A stretch of 64,000 nucleotides of DNA from Pseudoalteromonas fuliginea. Its GTDB lineage: Bacteria > Pseudomonadota > Gammaproteobacteria > Enterobacterales > Alteromonadaceae. The stretch covers positions 48,840-112,839 of the forward strand of contig NZ_JJNZ01000037.1 in the NCBI RefSeq assembly GCF_000690055.1, written 5' to 3'. This document shows positions 10,839-20,610 of the stretch, piece after piece (the stretch's first letter is position 1; every line of letters begins with the position of its first letter). The notes below the pieces were generated by a model that was given only the letters and a program-made list of their open reading frames with translations, was not told the DNA's origin and did no database searches. The translations under genes were made by a program, and so were the position numbers.

Positions 10839-13368
10839 GCAAGATGAACAAGTGTGTGTAGTAAAGGGTTGGCAAGAAGGCCCTGTTATTGATGAAAGTA
10901 CGTTAAAAGATGATTTAACACGTCACTTTTATTACACCCTCGGCCGAGATAAGGTCGGCGAATCACAGTTATATTTATATCATGCATTAGCGCTCACTAT
11001 TCGCGATCGACTTGTTGCTCGTTGCAGAGAAACCAATCAACAAATTAGACAGCAAAAGCGCCGTAAAACGGCTTACCTTTCTCTTGAGTTTTTAATGGGA
11101 CGAGCACTGGGTAACGCTATTTTAAATCTAGATTTAGATGATCAAGTTGCTTCTGCATTACAAGAATATTGTACAACAGTCGAAACGCTTGAAGATGCCG
11201 AACATGATGCAGGGCTAGGTAATGGTGGTTTAGGGCGTTTAGCGGCCTGTTTTTTAGATAGCTGTGCAAGTTTGGCCCTGCCTGTCATTGGGTATGGCCT
11301 TCGTTACGAATACGGTATGTTTAATCAGTCTATAAATGACGGAAATCAAATAGAACAACCCGACAACTGGCTTCGTGAAGGACATCCATGGGAACTGAGT
11401 GCTCCAGAGCATGCAAAGCGCGTTAAGTTTAGTGGCTATGTGCAAAGCTATACAGATAAATATGGCCGAGAGCATCGTCAATGGATGAGTTCGCACGATG
11501 TATTAGCTGTGCCTTATGATGTACCAATTCCTGGCTATAAAAATAATATTGTTAATACACTTCGTCTGTGGAAGTCAGAAGCGACAGATGAATTTAATCT
11601 AACTGAGTTTAATGCCGGTAGTTACTCAGAAGCTGTAGCACAAAAAAATCTAGCTGAACAAATTACTATGGTGCTTTACCCAAACGACAGTAGCGAAAAT
11701 GGTAAAGAACTTAGGTTACGCCAACAGTATTTTTTATCGTCTGCGAGTATTCAAGACATTGTTGATCAATGGGTTGCACAACACGGTGAGAGTTTTTCTG
11801 ATTTTTCTGATTTTCATGTGTTTCAATTAAACGACACGCATCCAAGTATTGCTGTTGCAGAGCTGATGCGTATTTTGATTGATGACTACGAACTTGATTG
11901 GGAAGATGCTTGGAAAATTACTACTAAAACAATGGCCTATACAAATCATACCTTACTTCCTGAGGCACTTGAAAAGTGGTCAGTATCTTTGTTTGCAAGG
12001 TTATTACCGCGTATTTTAGAAATAGTTTACGAGATAAATGCACGTTTTTTAGCCCAAGTTGCACAGCAGTGGCCAGGGGATGTTAACAAACAGCGAGCGC
12101 TATCGCTTATTGAAGAAGGTGATGAGCCGCAAATTCGTATGGCTTATTTAGCAATAGTCGGCAGTTACTCCGTAAATGGAGTCGCGGCACTGCATACTGA
12201 GTTACTAAAAGCGGGCTTGTTTAAAGAGTTTTATGCACTGTGGCCAGATAAGTTTAATAACAAAACAAATGGCGTAACACCACGTCGTTGGCTTGCTCAC
12301 TGCAACCCTATTCTAAGCAAATTAATTAGCGAAAAAATTGGTAACGATTGGGTAGGCGATTTTAGTCAAATTAGTCAACTACGTCGATTTTTTGATGACC
12401 AAACCTTTCATATTCAGTGGCAATCAGCTAAACGCGAAAACAAACAACGCCTTGTTGATTTAGTCAAAGCGCGTTGCGGTGTTGAGTTCGATGTATCGAT
12501 GATGTTTGACGTACAAGTTAAGCGAATTCATGAATACAAACGCCAACTACTTAATGTGTTGCATGTAATTCATCTATATGACCGTATTCGTCGCGGTGAT
12601 ACGCAAGGGCTTGTTCCGCGTTGTGTATTACTCGGCGGTAAAGCTGCGCCAGGCTATTACATGGCTAAAAAAATTATTAAACTAATCAACAATGTGGCTG
12701 AGGTTATTAATAAAGATCCATTAGCAGCACCGTATTTACGTGTAGCATTTTTACCAAATTATAACGTAACAGCAATGGAAGTTATTTGCCCTGCAACCGA
12801 TTTGTCAGAGCAAGTATCTACCGCAGGTAAAGAAGCATCAGGTACAGGTAACATGAAGTTCATGATGAATGGTGCATTGACGATAGGTACACTTGATGGC
12901 GCAAATATTGAAATTAGAGATGCCGTGGGTGCTGATAATTTCTTTTTGTTTGGTGCTCAAGCACATCAAATTGATGATATTAAATCACGTTATAATCCAG
13001 AGCATTTAATTTCACAAAATAGTGACTTGGCAAACGTAATGCAGCTTTTAGAAAGTGGCCATTTTAATTTATTCGAACCATGCTTATTTGATGACGTGAT
13101 CAATGCGATTAAGAGCCCGAATGATCCTTGGTTGGTCGCGCATGATTTTGAAAGCTATGTTGATGCTCAAAAACAAGTAGATAAGACCTACACTGATCAA
13201 ACCTACTGGACACAAATGAGTATTTTAAATACAGCAGCCAGTGGCATGTTTTCAAGTGATAGAACCATAAGCCAATACAGTGACGACATTTGGCATTTAG
13301 AACCCCTCAACATTAGTGCAACAGACTTAACGACAACTAAAAGTCATACCACTAACAGCAAAAACTAA
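10831..13368 (+). CDS. glgP: Glycogen/starch phosphorylase
   Basis: GlgP (GT35) releases glucose 1-phosphate from glycogen chain ends with a pyridoxal phosphate cofactor. The 845-residue length is slightly above E. coli GlgP (815), mainly from a short N-terminal lead and a Thr/Ser-rich tail. Family motifs include [38 protein letters not shown] residues, and [19 protein letters not shown] with the PLP lysine at about Lys676. The start overlaps glgX by eight bases and glgC follows after 14 bp with GGAGAG as its ribosome site. Confidence 0.96.
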   Translation: MAKQDEQVCVVKGWQEGPVIDESTLKDDLTRHFYYTLGRDKVGESQLYLYHALALTIRDRLVARCRETNQQIRQQKRRKTAYLSLEFLMGRALGNAILNLDLDDQVASALQEYCTTVETLEDAEHDAGLGNGGLGRLAACFLDSCASLALPVIGYGLRYEYGMFNQSINDGNQIEQPDNWLREGHPWELSAPEHAKRVKFSGYVQSYTDKYGREHRQWMSSHDVLAVPYDVPIPGYKNNIVNTLRLWKSEATDEFNLTEFNAGSYSEAVAQKNLAEQITMVLYPNDSSENGKELRLRQQYFLSSASIQDIVDQWVAQHGESFSDFSDFHVFQLNDTHPSIAVAELMRILIDDYELDWEDAWKITTKTMAYTNHTLLPEALEKWSVSLFARLLPRILEIVYEINARFLAQVAQQWPGDVNKQRALSLIEEGDEPQIRMAYLAIVGSYSVNGVAALHTELLKAGLFKEFYALWPDKFNNKTNGVTPRRWLAHCNPILSKLISEKIGNDWVGDFSQISQLRRFFDDQTFHIQWQSAKRENKQRLVDLVKARCGVEFDVSMMFDVQVKRIHEYKRQLLNVLHVIHLYDRIRRGDTQGLVPRCVLLGGKAAPGYYMAKKIIKLINNVAEVINKDPLAAPYLRVAFLPNYNVTAMEVICPATDLSEQVSTAGKEASGTGNMKFMMNGALTIGTLDGANIEIRDAVGADNFFLFGAQAHQIDDIKSRYNPEHLISQNSDLANVMQLLESGHFNLFEPCLFDDVINAIKSPNDPWLVAHDFESYVDAQKQVDKTYTDQTYWTQMSILNTAASGMFSSDRTISQYSDDIWHLEPLNISATDLTTTKSHTTNSKN

Positions 13369-13382
13369 ATGGAGAGAGTATT

Positions 13383-14684
13383 ATGCCCAACTACGAAAAT
13401 CGTTATATAAGCAGCCTAACCAGAGAAACTTACGCACTAATACTGGCTGGAGGTCGCGGTTCACGCCTACATGAACTGACTGACTGGCGAGCAAAGCCTG
13501 CGGTTTACTTTGGTGGTAAACATCGAATAATCGACTTTCCGTTATCTAACTGTATTAACTCAGGCGTTAGGCGCGTTGGTATTGCCACACAATATAAGTC
13601 TCATTCACTTATTAGGCACGTTAACCGTGCTTGGGGGCATTTTAAAAAGGAATTGGGAGAGTCGGTTGAAATTCTACCTGCATCGCAGCGTCAAGGCGAT
13701 GATTGGTATTGTGGAACCGCCGATGCTGTTTTTCAAAATATAGATATTATTCGTCATGAATTACCAAAGTATGTGATGATTTTATCGGGCGATCATGTAT
13801 ATCGTATGGATTACGGTGCTCTTTTAGCTAAGCACGTAGAAAATGGCGCCGACATGACTGTTTGTTGCATCGAAGTACCTGTAGAAGAAGCCGCCGATAC
13901 TTTTGGTGTAATGACCGTTAATGAGGAAAATCGTGTTTGCCGTTTTGACGAAAAGCCTGCAATGCCAAGTTCAGTACCTGGTAAGCCAGGTACGTGTTTA
14001 GCTTCAATGGGCAATTACGTATTTAACACCGAATTTTTGTTCGAACAGCTCAAAAAAGATGCTGAAAATGAAGGCTCTGGTCGCGATTTTGGCCACGATA
14101 TTATTCCAGCGATAATAGAAGAGCATAACGTATTTGCCTTCCCATTTAGAGATCCAAACCAAGAAGGGCAACCTTATTGGCGTGATGTGGGTACGCTAGA
14201 TTCATTCTGGGAAGCTAATATGGAACTGGTAATGCCTGAGCCGCAACTTGATTTATACGATCCGATGTGGCCAATTTGGACCTATCAGGAACAATTACCG
14301 CCCGCTAAATTTATTTTTGATGACGATGATAGGCGCGGAATGGCCTTAGACTCAACAGTTTCTGGTGGTTGTATTATTTCGGGCTCTGCTGTTAGAAAGT
14401 CCTTATTGTTTTCAAATGTACATATTCGTTCATTTTGCGAGATAGAGCAGTCAGTTATATTGCCTGGTGCAATTATAAATAGAGGCTGCAAAATTAAGCG
14501 GGCGATAATAGATAGAAGCTGTGAGATACCAGCAGGACTAGAAATTGGTTTTGATCGTAAGACAGATGAAGACAATGGCTTTAGAGTGTCTAAAAAAGGC
14601 ATCGTACTCGTGACCCGTGATATGCTCACTGAGCTTGCAAAAAAGCTTGCGCGCCAAGCAAATGAAAATAAAAAGTTAGCTTAA
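13383..14684 (+). CDS. glgC: Glucose-1-phosphate adenylyltransferase
   Basis: GlgC makes ADP-glucose from glucose 1-phosphate and ATP, the committed step of bacterial glycogen synthesis. The 433-residue protein has the nucleotidyltransferase domain at about 18-290, with [20 protein letters not shown], the substrate stretch [12 protein letters not shown], and [11 protein letters not shown] left-handed beta-helix tail follows at about 300-420. The N-terminal Arg/Lys-rich allosteric loop is present, so control by fructose 1,6-bisphosphate and AMP is possible but not proven. Glycogen-degrading genes lie upstream in the same operon and glgA downstream. Confidence 0.97.
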   Translation: MPNYENRYISSLTRETYALILAGGRGSRLHELTDWRAKPAVYFGGKHRIIDFPLSNCINSGVRRVGIATQYKSHSLIRHVNRAWGHFKKELGESVEILPASQRQGDDWYCGTADAVFQNIDIIRHELPKYVMILSGDHVYRMDYGALLAKHVENGADMTVCCIEVPVEEAADTFGVMTVNEENRVCRFDEKPAMPSSVPGKPGTCLASMGNYVFNTEFLFEQLKKDAENEGSGRDFGHDIIPAIIEEHNVFAFPFRDPNQEGQPYWRDVGTLDSFWEANMELVMPEPQLDLYDPMWPIWTYQEQLPPAKFIFDDDDRRGMALDSTVSGGCIISGSAVRKSLLFSNVHIRSFCEIEQSVILPGAIINRGCKIKRAIIDRSCEIPAGLEIGFDRKTDEDNGFRVSKKGIVLVTRDMLTELAKKLARQANENKKLA

Positions 14685-14720
14685 ATAAACTAGCTAACTA
14701 ATTTTAAGCATGACAACAAG

Positions 14721-14742
14721 GCTTGCTCTTTATTGAGCAGGC
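14721..14742 (+). other. Intercistronic hairpin between glgC and glgA
   Basis: The stem GCTTGCTC/GAGCAGGC is 8 bp with one G-U pair and has a 6-base loop. It is not followed by a T tract, so it is unlikely to end transcription. It lies in the only gap over 20 bp in the operon (86 bp) and may affect mRNA stability or set the glgA level. Confidence 0.45.
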
Positions 14743-14770
14743 TCATTAGGTTAAAGGAAGTAGTAAATTA

Positions 14771-16306
14771 ATGCATGTATTAATGGTTGCAGCAGAGAAC
14801 GACGCGTTACCAGGCGCTAAAGTAGGTGGAGTAGCTGATGTAGTGCGTGATGCACCAAAGGCGTTGGCAGAGCAAGGTGTAACTGTAGATGTTGTTATTC
14901 CTGATTACGGCTTTGCGTTTATTGAGCGTATTTATCTCGGTGAAGTAACGGTTGCTTTTAATGCACAGCCACATGTTTTAACACTTTTTAAAGTACGACA
15001 AACGCAAAGTAATGTCAGCCAAATTGTTATTAGCCACCCATTGTTTAGTGAATCAGGCACTGTTTACTGCAACGATGCACCCGGTAGGCCATTTGCCACG
15101 GATGCAACCAAGTTTGCTTTATTTAATGCCGCAGTTTGTGAGGCATTATTACAAGGGGTACTTACACGCCCTAATGCATTACATTTGCATGATTGGCACA
15201 GCGCGTGTGTTGCCGTTTTAATTAAATTTGAGCCACGTTATAGCGCACTAAATAACATACATATAGCCTACACTGTACATAACATAGCGCTGCAGGGAAT
15301 AAGGCCTTTTAAGCACGATGACTCGAGTCTAGAAGCATGGTTTCCTTCGCTTAGTTATAACGGTCAACATTTATGTGATCCACGTTATCCGCATTGTTTT
15401 AACCCAATGCGCAGTGCCATTAACCTATGCGATAAAGTACATGTTGTATCACCAACCTATAGCCAAGAAGTACTTAAACCAAGTAATTATGAACATGGTT
15501 TTTTTGGCGGCGAAGGGCTTGAGCAAGATCTGCAAAATGCGGCAGAACAAGGCAAACTGGTTGGTATTTTAAATGGCTGTGAGTATCCTAAGTTAACAAA
15601 TGAAAATGCAGACTTAAATACTTTATATAAAAAAATAGAGAACACTTTATTTAGCTGGATGAGTAACCATAAGCAGCTTCAAAGTGGTTATTATATTGCG
15701 CACCAGCGACTACAGCAATTTAAAGCAGCAGCAAATAATGGCCCATTAGTAACAAGTGTAGGCCGACTTACAGAGCAAAAAGTCTTGTTGTTGTGCCAGC
15801 AGGTGAACGGTACTTTAGCGATTGATAACGTTTGCCAACTAGTTAATAAATACGGTGGTCGATTCATTGTTTTAGGTTCGGGTGACAAAGAGCTTGAAAG
15901 TCTTTTTACTAAAGCGATGGCACGCAATTCTAACCTTTTATTTTTGCAAGGTTATGGTCAAGGTGTTGGTGATTTAATGTATCAACTAGGTGATTTGTTC
16001 TTAATGCCAAGTTCGTTTGAGCCATGTGGTATAAGTCAAATGCTAGCAATGCGAGCGGGACAGCCTTGCTTGGTGCATAGTGTTGGCGGATTAAAAGACA
16101 CCGTTCAGCATAATGAAAATGGTTTTAGTTTTAGTGGCGACACATTAGCCATGCAAACTAGTAATTTAATCACCTGTTTAGACGAAACACTCTCAATTAA
16201 AAAGCAAGAACCTCAAAAGTGGCATAAAGTAAAAAAGGGTGCTGAGCAAGCCCGTTTTTCATGGACGCAAATCGCAACTGCTTATATAACAACCTTATAT
16301 AGGTAA
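14771..16306 (+). CDS. glgA: Glycogen synthase, ADP-glucose dependent
   Basis: GlgA (GT5) adds glucose from ADP-glucose to alpha-1,4 glucan ends. At 511 residues it is about 30 longer than E. coli GlgA. The N-terminal KVGGVADVV is the ADP-glucose binding motif (the family form is KxGGL/V), followed by LHLHDWHSA and AYTVHNIALQG. The C-terminal half has SSFEPCGISQMLAMRAG and HSVGGLKDTV. The start is supported by AAAGGAAG upstream. It is the last gene of the glycogen operon; the next gene follows after 45 bp and may be partly co-transcribed. Confidence 0.95.
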   Translation: MHVLMVAAENDALPGAKVGGVADVVRDAPKALAEQGVTVDVVIPDYGFAFIERIYLGEVTVAFNAQPHVLTLFKVRQTQSNVSQIVISHPLFSESGTVYCNDAPGRPFATDATKFALFNAAVCEALLQGVLTRPNALHLHDWHSACVAVLIKFEPRYSALNNIHIAYTVHNIALQGIRPFKHDDSSLEAWFPSLSYNGQHLCDPRYPHCFNPMRSAINLCDKVHVVSPTYSQEVLKPSNYEHGFFGGEGLEQDLQNAAEQGKLVGILNGCEYPKLTNENADLNTLYKKIENTLFSWMSNHKQLQSGYYIAHQRLQQFKAAANNGPLVTSVGRLTEQKVLLLCQQVNGTLAIDNVCQLVNKYGGRFIVLGSGDKELESLFTKAMARNSNLLFLQGYGQGVGDLMYQLGDLFLMPSSFEPCGISQMLAMRAGQPCLVHSVGGLKDTVQHNENGFSFSGDTLAMQTSNLITCLDETLSIKKQEPQKWHKVKKGAEQARFSWTQIATAYITTLYR

Positions 16307-16351
16307 ATTATTACGTGCTTTGCAAAGTTCAGTGACAATTGTATCGCTTTA

Positions 16352-17611
16352 ATGTTTAATGACTTAGTCCGATGTAAAAAACAAGAAGTAGGTAATGTGT
16401 CTGTATTTGTTGCAAGGCAAGCAATATTTAATCGTCGTCAAAATGTAGTAGCTTACGAGCTACTTTTTCGTGATAGCCCTAAAAATTATTTTCCTGATAT
16501 TGCAGAAGGCCAAGCGACCGCTCGTCTTATTATGGAGAATCAACTTAACTTAGGTACTCGCCATATTACATCAGGTAAAAAAGCACTCATTAATATTGGT
16601 CCTGAATCATTGAAGCTCGACTTATGCGCTTTTTTGCCTTGCCAAGATGTTGTAATCGAACTACTTGAAACCATTGAGCCAAACGATGATAACTACGAAC
16701 TATGCCGAGGTTTATTTCATAGTAATTATAAACTCGCACTCGATGATTTTGTGTATAAACCACAGTGGGATCGTTTTTTAAAGCTCGTCAAATTAATAAA
16801 ATTTGATATAAGAATGACACCGCTTAACGAAATACAACCCATCGTTAAAAAGCTGCAAGCACATAAACAAATAAAAATATTAGCCGAAAAAATAGAAACA
16901 CAAGACGACTATAAATTAGCCTTTGATATGGGGTTTGATTATTTCCAAGGTTATTTTTTTGCAAAACCCACTATGATCAAGCAAAACGATATCGATTATA
17001 ATTATGGGTTAGTTGTCGCTATTTATGCTGAAATAATGAAGCCAAACCCAGATATAAAAGTTATATCTGGGTTGTTTGAGCTAGATGCCGCCCTTGCATA
17101 TAAACTACTGCGTTTAATAAACAGTGGTGTTTTTCCTATACAAAGTCAAATATCGTCATTAAAGCAAGCACTTGTCTATTTAGGGCATGATCGTCTTAAA
17201 AAGTTTGTGAGCCTTATTGTTACCGCTCATACAGCAGGAAAGAAACCTGCTGAGCTAATGCAGGTTTGCGTTGTTCGTGCTCGTTTTTGTGAGCTTTTAG
17301 CAAAAAATGTAGCAAAGAGCCAAACTGGAGAGGCTTTTTTAACCGGTTTATTTTCATTGCTTGATGCAATACTTGATCAACCGATGAGCTTACTTGTTGA
17401 AAAGCTGCCTTTTCCAGATGAGATAAAAGCTGCATTATTAAATGATAAAAATAACCTTTACTATATTTTAAATGTTGTTAGAGCATACGAAACTGGAAGC
17501 TGGTGGGCGCTAGAGCAAGCTGGGCTTTTGTTGAATATAGACAATGCTATACTGCCTGCACTCTACCAGCAGTCGGTCAATTGGGCCGACAGCTATAAGA
17601 ACAATATTTAA
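16352..17611 (+). CDS. EAL-like plus HDOD signalling protein
   Basis: This 419-residue protein combines an N-terminal EAL-like domain (about 20-215) with a C-terminal HDOD domain (about 215-410), the YuxH/CdgJ layout. The first motif is YELLFRD in place of the catalytic EAL, and the metal-binding acidic residues are not evident, so it probably binds rather than degrades c-di-GMP or acts through protein contacts. HDOD signs include FELDAALAYKLLRLINSG and SLKQALVYLGHDRLKKF. Homologues usually begin at VFVARQAIF, so a GTG at 16397 preceded by GTAGGTAAT is an alternative start. It follows glgA by 45 bp; a link to glycogen control is only positional. Confidence 0.82.
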   Translation: MFNDLVRCKKQEVGNVSVFVARQAIFNRRQNVVAYELLFRDSPKNYFPDIAEGQATARLIMENQLNLGTRHITSGKKALINIGPESLKLDLCAFLPCQDVVIELLETIEPNDDNYELCRGLFHSNYKLALDDFVYKPQWDRFLKLVKLIKFDIRMTPLNEIQPIVKKLQAHKQIKILAEKIETQDDYKLAFDMGFDYFQGYFFAKPTMIKQNDIDYNYGLVVAIYAEIMKPNPDIKVISGLFELDAALAYKLLRLINSGVFPIQSQISSLKQALVYLGHDRLKKFVSLIVTAHTAGKKPAELMQVCVVRARFCELLAKNVAKSQTGEAFLTGLFSLLDAILDQPMSLLVEKLPFPDEIKAALLNDKNNLYYILNVVRAYETGSWWALEQAGLLLNIDNAILPALYQQSVNWADSYKNNI

Positions 17612-17626
17612 CGGACATTAGCTTTA

Positions 17627-18712
17627 ATGCGCAATTACAATATGGACTTCATTCGTGGCATAGCTGTACTGGGCTTAGTTTACATGAATAGCTATGCTTT
17701 TGGTGTTTTTGAATTAGGCTACATTGCGTACAGTAATGCCCCTGTTAGTGACTCTATTATTTATATTTTTAGTACCTTATTTGTAGACGGTCGTTTTAGA
17801 ACGCTGTTTAGTTTGCTGTTTGGGGCTGGGCTTTATATTCAATGGCAACGTTATAAGTCTGATGTGCAGTTAAAAAGTAGGCTTTACTGGTTAATACTGT
17901 TTGGTTTAGCACATGGGTTTTTACTTTGGGCTGGTGATATTTTATTTGTTTATGGCATTTCAGGTTGGTTTACTCTGAAATACCTACAAAGCGATAATGC
18001 GTTACTTTTGAGGCGAGGTCTTGCATTTATTTTACTGTGTGGCATCACCACTGGGCTGGTTATGTATAGTGCACCTGTGGATATTATTTATCGCGACTCT
18101 CAAGATTTTATTTCTTTATATAGTCCACATTATTTTGATTATTTTATTTCTAACTTAGGTATGAATGCATTAATGGTATTTATAGTGCCGATAATGACCT
18201 TGTGGATGTGTGCAGGGATTATGCTCATTGGTATTTACTTGTATAAACAGGGAGTATTTAGCGAAGGCTTAAGCACAAAACAGCTAGTAATAACCGTTAT
18301 TGCAACCGCTACTTTGAGTGCGTTTAGGCTCTATACCTCGCAATACAGTAGTGGTTTTATGTATGCCATACAAGAGTTAATAAATATGTTTGCGGCACTT
18401 GGAATGGCGACGCTGTATATTCATTTAATTGTTAAATTTTGCAATAACAGGGCACATGTTGGCAAGCTTATTCAGCAAACAGGGCGCTTAGCATTTACCT
18501 TGTATATTAGCCAAACACTCATGCAACTATTGTTATATAAAGTGCTGTTTACACACTGGGTGCTCGGTTTTGATCGTATTGATTACTGGGTGCTGGCAAC
18601 GGCATTAGTTGTACTGCAGCTCATATTTACCTTTATATACAGCCGCTATTTTAATCAAGGCCCGCTTGAATTTGTATGGCGTAAATTAACGAAAGCAAAA
18701 ATTAATGCTTAA
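17627..18712 (+). CDS. DUF418/YeiB-type membrane protein
   Basis: This 361-residue polytopic inner-membrane protein has about nine or ten hydrophobic segments. The N-terminal MDFIRGIAVLGLVYMN and the following FVDGRFRTLFSLLFGAGL are typical of the DUF418/YeiB family, which is related to membrane acyltransferases. The C-terminal part has the family feature of an aromatic-rich last helix followed by GPLEFVWRKLT. The substrate is unknown. It starts 15 bp after the EAL-HDOD gene, so both are likely in one transcript. Confidence 0.85.
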   Translation: MRNYNMDFIRGIAVLGLVYMNSYAFGVFELGYIAYSNAPVSDSIIYIFSTLFVDGRFRTLFSLLFGAGLYIQWQRYKSDVQLKSRLYWLILFGLAHGFLLWAGDILFVYGISGWFTLKYLQSDNALLLRRGLAFILLCGITTGLVMYSAPVDIIYRDSQDFISLYSPHYFDYFISNLGMNALMVFIVPIMTLWMCAGIMLIGIYLYKQGVFSEGLSTKQLVITVIATATLSAFRLYTSQYSSGFMYAIQELINMFAALGMATLYIHLIVKFCNNRAHVGKLIQQTGRLAFTLYISQTLMQLLLYKVLFTHWVLGFDRIDYWVLATALVVLQLIFTFIYSRYFNQGPLEFVWRKLTKAKINA

Positions 18713-18798
18713 ACACCTATAAATTCTAAATTAGGGGCGAAAAAATAGTGTGGGTGGTTTACACTACTCGCCTTAAAAATTACTACGCTATAAGTGCC

Positions 18799-19836
18799 AT
18801 GACCGAATTAAAACGTTTAAATAAATTTATTAGTGAAACAGGATTTTGTTCACGCCGCGAAGCCGATAAATATATTGAGCAGGGTCGTGTCAGCGTTAAT
18901 GGCTACTCTCCAGAAATGGGCGTAAAAGTAGCCGCTACCGATGTTGTATTAATTGATGGCAAGCCACTTAAAGCCACACCAAAGCGCGTTTATATCGCTT
19001 ACAACAAACCCGTTGGTATTACGTGTACTACCGAAAGTAAAATTCAAAGTAATATTATACGAGCAGTTAACTATCCTACGCGTATATTTCCAATAGGGCG
19101 CTTAGATAGACCGTCTGAAGGGCTTATATTTTTAACTAACGAAGGCGACATTGTTAATAAAATTTTGCGTGCGGGCAATAATCACGAAAAAGAATACGTT
19201 GTTACGGTGGATAAACCGCTTAATCGTCAGTTTGTTACAAAAATGGCCAATGGTGTTCCTATTTTAGATACTGTCACTAAGAAATGTAAAGTCACGCAAA
19301 GTGGCCCTAAAGAATTTAAAATAGTACTTACCCAAGGTTTAAACCGCCAAATACGCCGCATGTGTGAATACTTAGGTTACGAAGTGGTGACGTTAAAGCG
19401 CACTCGTATAATGAACGTAACACTAAAAGGTTTAAAGGTAGGGCAGTGGCGTCATTTGTCTGATACTGAAATGGCGCAAATAAACGACTCGATTTCTGAC
19501 TCAGGTAAAACCCAAGAGCATTCGCTTGATGCTAACAAACAATCAGAAAATAATACGCCGTCGGCTCCCAAAAAACGTGACTTTCAGGGTGAAAATCCTC
19601 GCCGTTTTAATAAAGGCGAACAAAGTGGCGAGCGTAATACTGAGCGAAGTTCAAATCGCAACTCTGAGCGTAGTAATGCTAATGGCGAGCGCAAAAATGA
19701 GCGCAGTAAAGCACCTTATCAAAAGCGTTCTACCACGTATGTTGGTAAGCCAAAAAGTATTAAAGAGAATAAGTCGTCTAATGCTAAATCAGACTTACAA
19801 CCAAGCTCAGGCCGTATTCTCAGTTTAAAAAAATAA
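18799..19836 (+). CDS. rluF: 23S rRNA pseudouridine synthase RluF
   Basis: RluF converts U2604 of 23S rRNA (and a tRNA-Tyr position in E. coli) to pseudouridine. An S4 RNA-binding domain occupies about 3-60 ([20 protein letters not shown]). The RsuA-type catalytic domain has [19 protein letters not shown], with the catalytic Asp at about 103, then [13 protein letters not shown] and [16 protein letters not shown]. The last 110 residues form a basic, Asn/Ser/Arg/Glu-rich tail much longer than in E. coli. The ATG at 18799 matches homologous starts; a GTG at 18748, preceded by AGGGG at 10 bases, is possible and would add 17 residues. Confidence 0.93.
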   Translation: MTELKRLNKFISETGFCSRREADKYIEQGRVSVNGYSPEMGVKVAATDVVLIDGKPLKATPKRVYIAYNKPVGITCTTESKIQSNIIRAVNYPTRIFPIGRLDRPSEGLIFLTNEGDIVNKILRAGNNHEKEYVVTVDKPLNRQFVTKMANGVPILDTVTKKCKVTQSGPKEFKIVLTQGLNRQIRRMCEYLGYEVVTLKRTRIMNVTLKGLKVGQWRHLSDTEMAQINDSISDSGKTQEHSLDANKQSENNTPSAPKKRDFQGENPRRFNKGEQSGERNTERSSNRNSERSNANGERKNERSKAPYQKRSTTYVGKPKSIKENKSSNAKSDLQPSSGRILSLKK

Positions 19837-20169
19837 TGTGCAGCTAAGTCCATGCGGTCGTATATCAGAAGTTTTTAACACAGTTAGCGTCAGGCTTAAG
19901 CCCTCAAATTGATCAAGTATTATTACGGATTGATATTAGATACTAAAATGTCTCTAAGCTGAGTCAGCGTAATTTCACTCTATTACGAATTTAAGGTTTG
20001 TCTAAATCTCTATTTTAAATCCATTAAATAGCTTATTTATGTCGTTATATTAGGCGTATATACAGTAAAGCCTAATTTATATTGTGCATTAACAAGTACA
20101 CTTAGTTATATGTTGGGTAAGCTGTTAAGATGCGGCGTCTTAATAATGTAGAAAGGTTATAGAAGTAGC
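19837..20169. other. Intergenic region with a dispersed repeat copy
   Basis: These 333 bp between rluF and the SEC-C gene contain one copy of the dispersed repeat described at 19878. The remainder is A/T-rich and should hold the SEC-C gene promoter. I saw no ORF, RNA gene or clear terminator for rluF. Confidence 0.5.
19878..19938 (-). repeat. Dispersed intergenic repeat, copy A
   Basis: About 60 bp match the stretch at 55921-55982 in the same orientation with about six differences, including the shared words CAGTTAGCGTCAGG and AAGTATTATTACGGATTG. A more divergent copy lies in the opposite orientation at 63871-63940. No coding capacity is apparent, so it is a short dispersed repeat or MITE-like element. 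Confidence 0.75.
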
Positions 20170-20502
20170 ATGTCAAAGTTTTTCTTTATGGGTAAGCCCG
20201 ATATAATGGGTAAAAATAACAGTAGCGGATTTTCGCCAAAACGTACCGCAAAGGTAGGGACAGAGTTACATCCGCTAACATTAATTGTAAACTCGTCAGA
20301 ACGACAATCTGAAGTACAAGCAATATTAGCAGAGCATTCGCTGTTTGCTTCGATTGAAATTAAAGCAGACGTACCAGAAGATATTCGCGAACTAGACTTT
20401 GCGCTTAGCAAGTCAACACCACAAGTATTTGATAAAGTACCAGAGCGTAACGCACCTTGTGTATGTGGTAGCGGCAAAAAATACAAAAAGTGTTGCGGCT
20501 AA
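20170..20502 (+). CDS. SEC-C/SWIM metal-binding motif protein, PBPRA1643 family
   Basis: This 110-residue protein ends in APCVCGSGKKYKKCCG, a zinc-binding SEC-C motif. Such a tail with this N-terminus (MSKFFFMGKPDIMGKN) defines the small PBPRA1643 family of gammaproteobacteria. The middle part, KVGTELHPLTLIVNSSERQ, is conserved in the family and has no known function. SEC-C motifs in SecA bind zinc, SecB and ribosomes, so a ribosome or chaperone role is possible but unproven. It is monocistronic with a strong terminator behind it. Confidence 0.88.
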   Translation: MSKFFFMGKPDIMGKNNSSGFSPKRTAKVGTELHPLTLIVNSSERQSEVQAILAEHSLFASIEIKADVPEDIRELDFALSKSTPQVFDKVPERNAPCVCGSGKKYKKCCG

Positions 20503-20551
20503 TTTATTAACCACTCAATATGTGGCCTTTCTTTTTTCATCGGTATTAAAT

Positions 20552-20587
20552 AAAAATGCCACTGACCTTGAGCCAGTGGCATTTTTT
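20552..20587. terminator. Bidirectional terminator between the SEC-C gene and the RND operon
   Basis: The 9-bp stem ATGCCACTG/CAGTGGCAT is flanked by AAAA on the left and TTTTTT on the right, so it can act on both strands. It serves the plus-strand SEC-C gene and the minus-strand efflux operon ending at 20611. Confidence 0.85.
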
Positions 20588-20610
20588 ATGTTAACCGATT
20601 AGATGTTTAA

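Noticed and set aside
14285..14629. 114-residue minus-strand ORF inside glgC
   Set aside because: The plus strand here is the conserved beta-helix part of GlgC; the antisense frame has no domain and no ribosome site.
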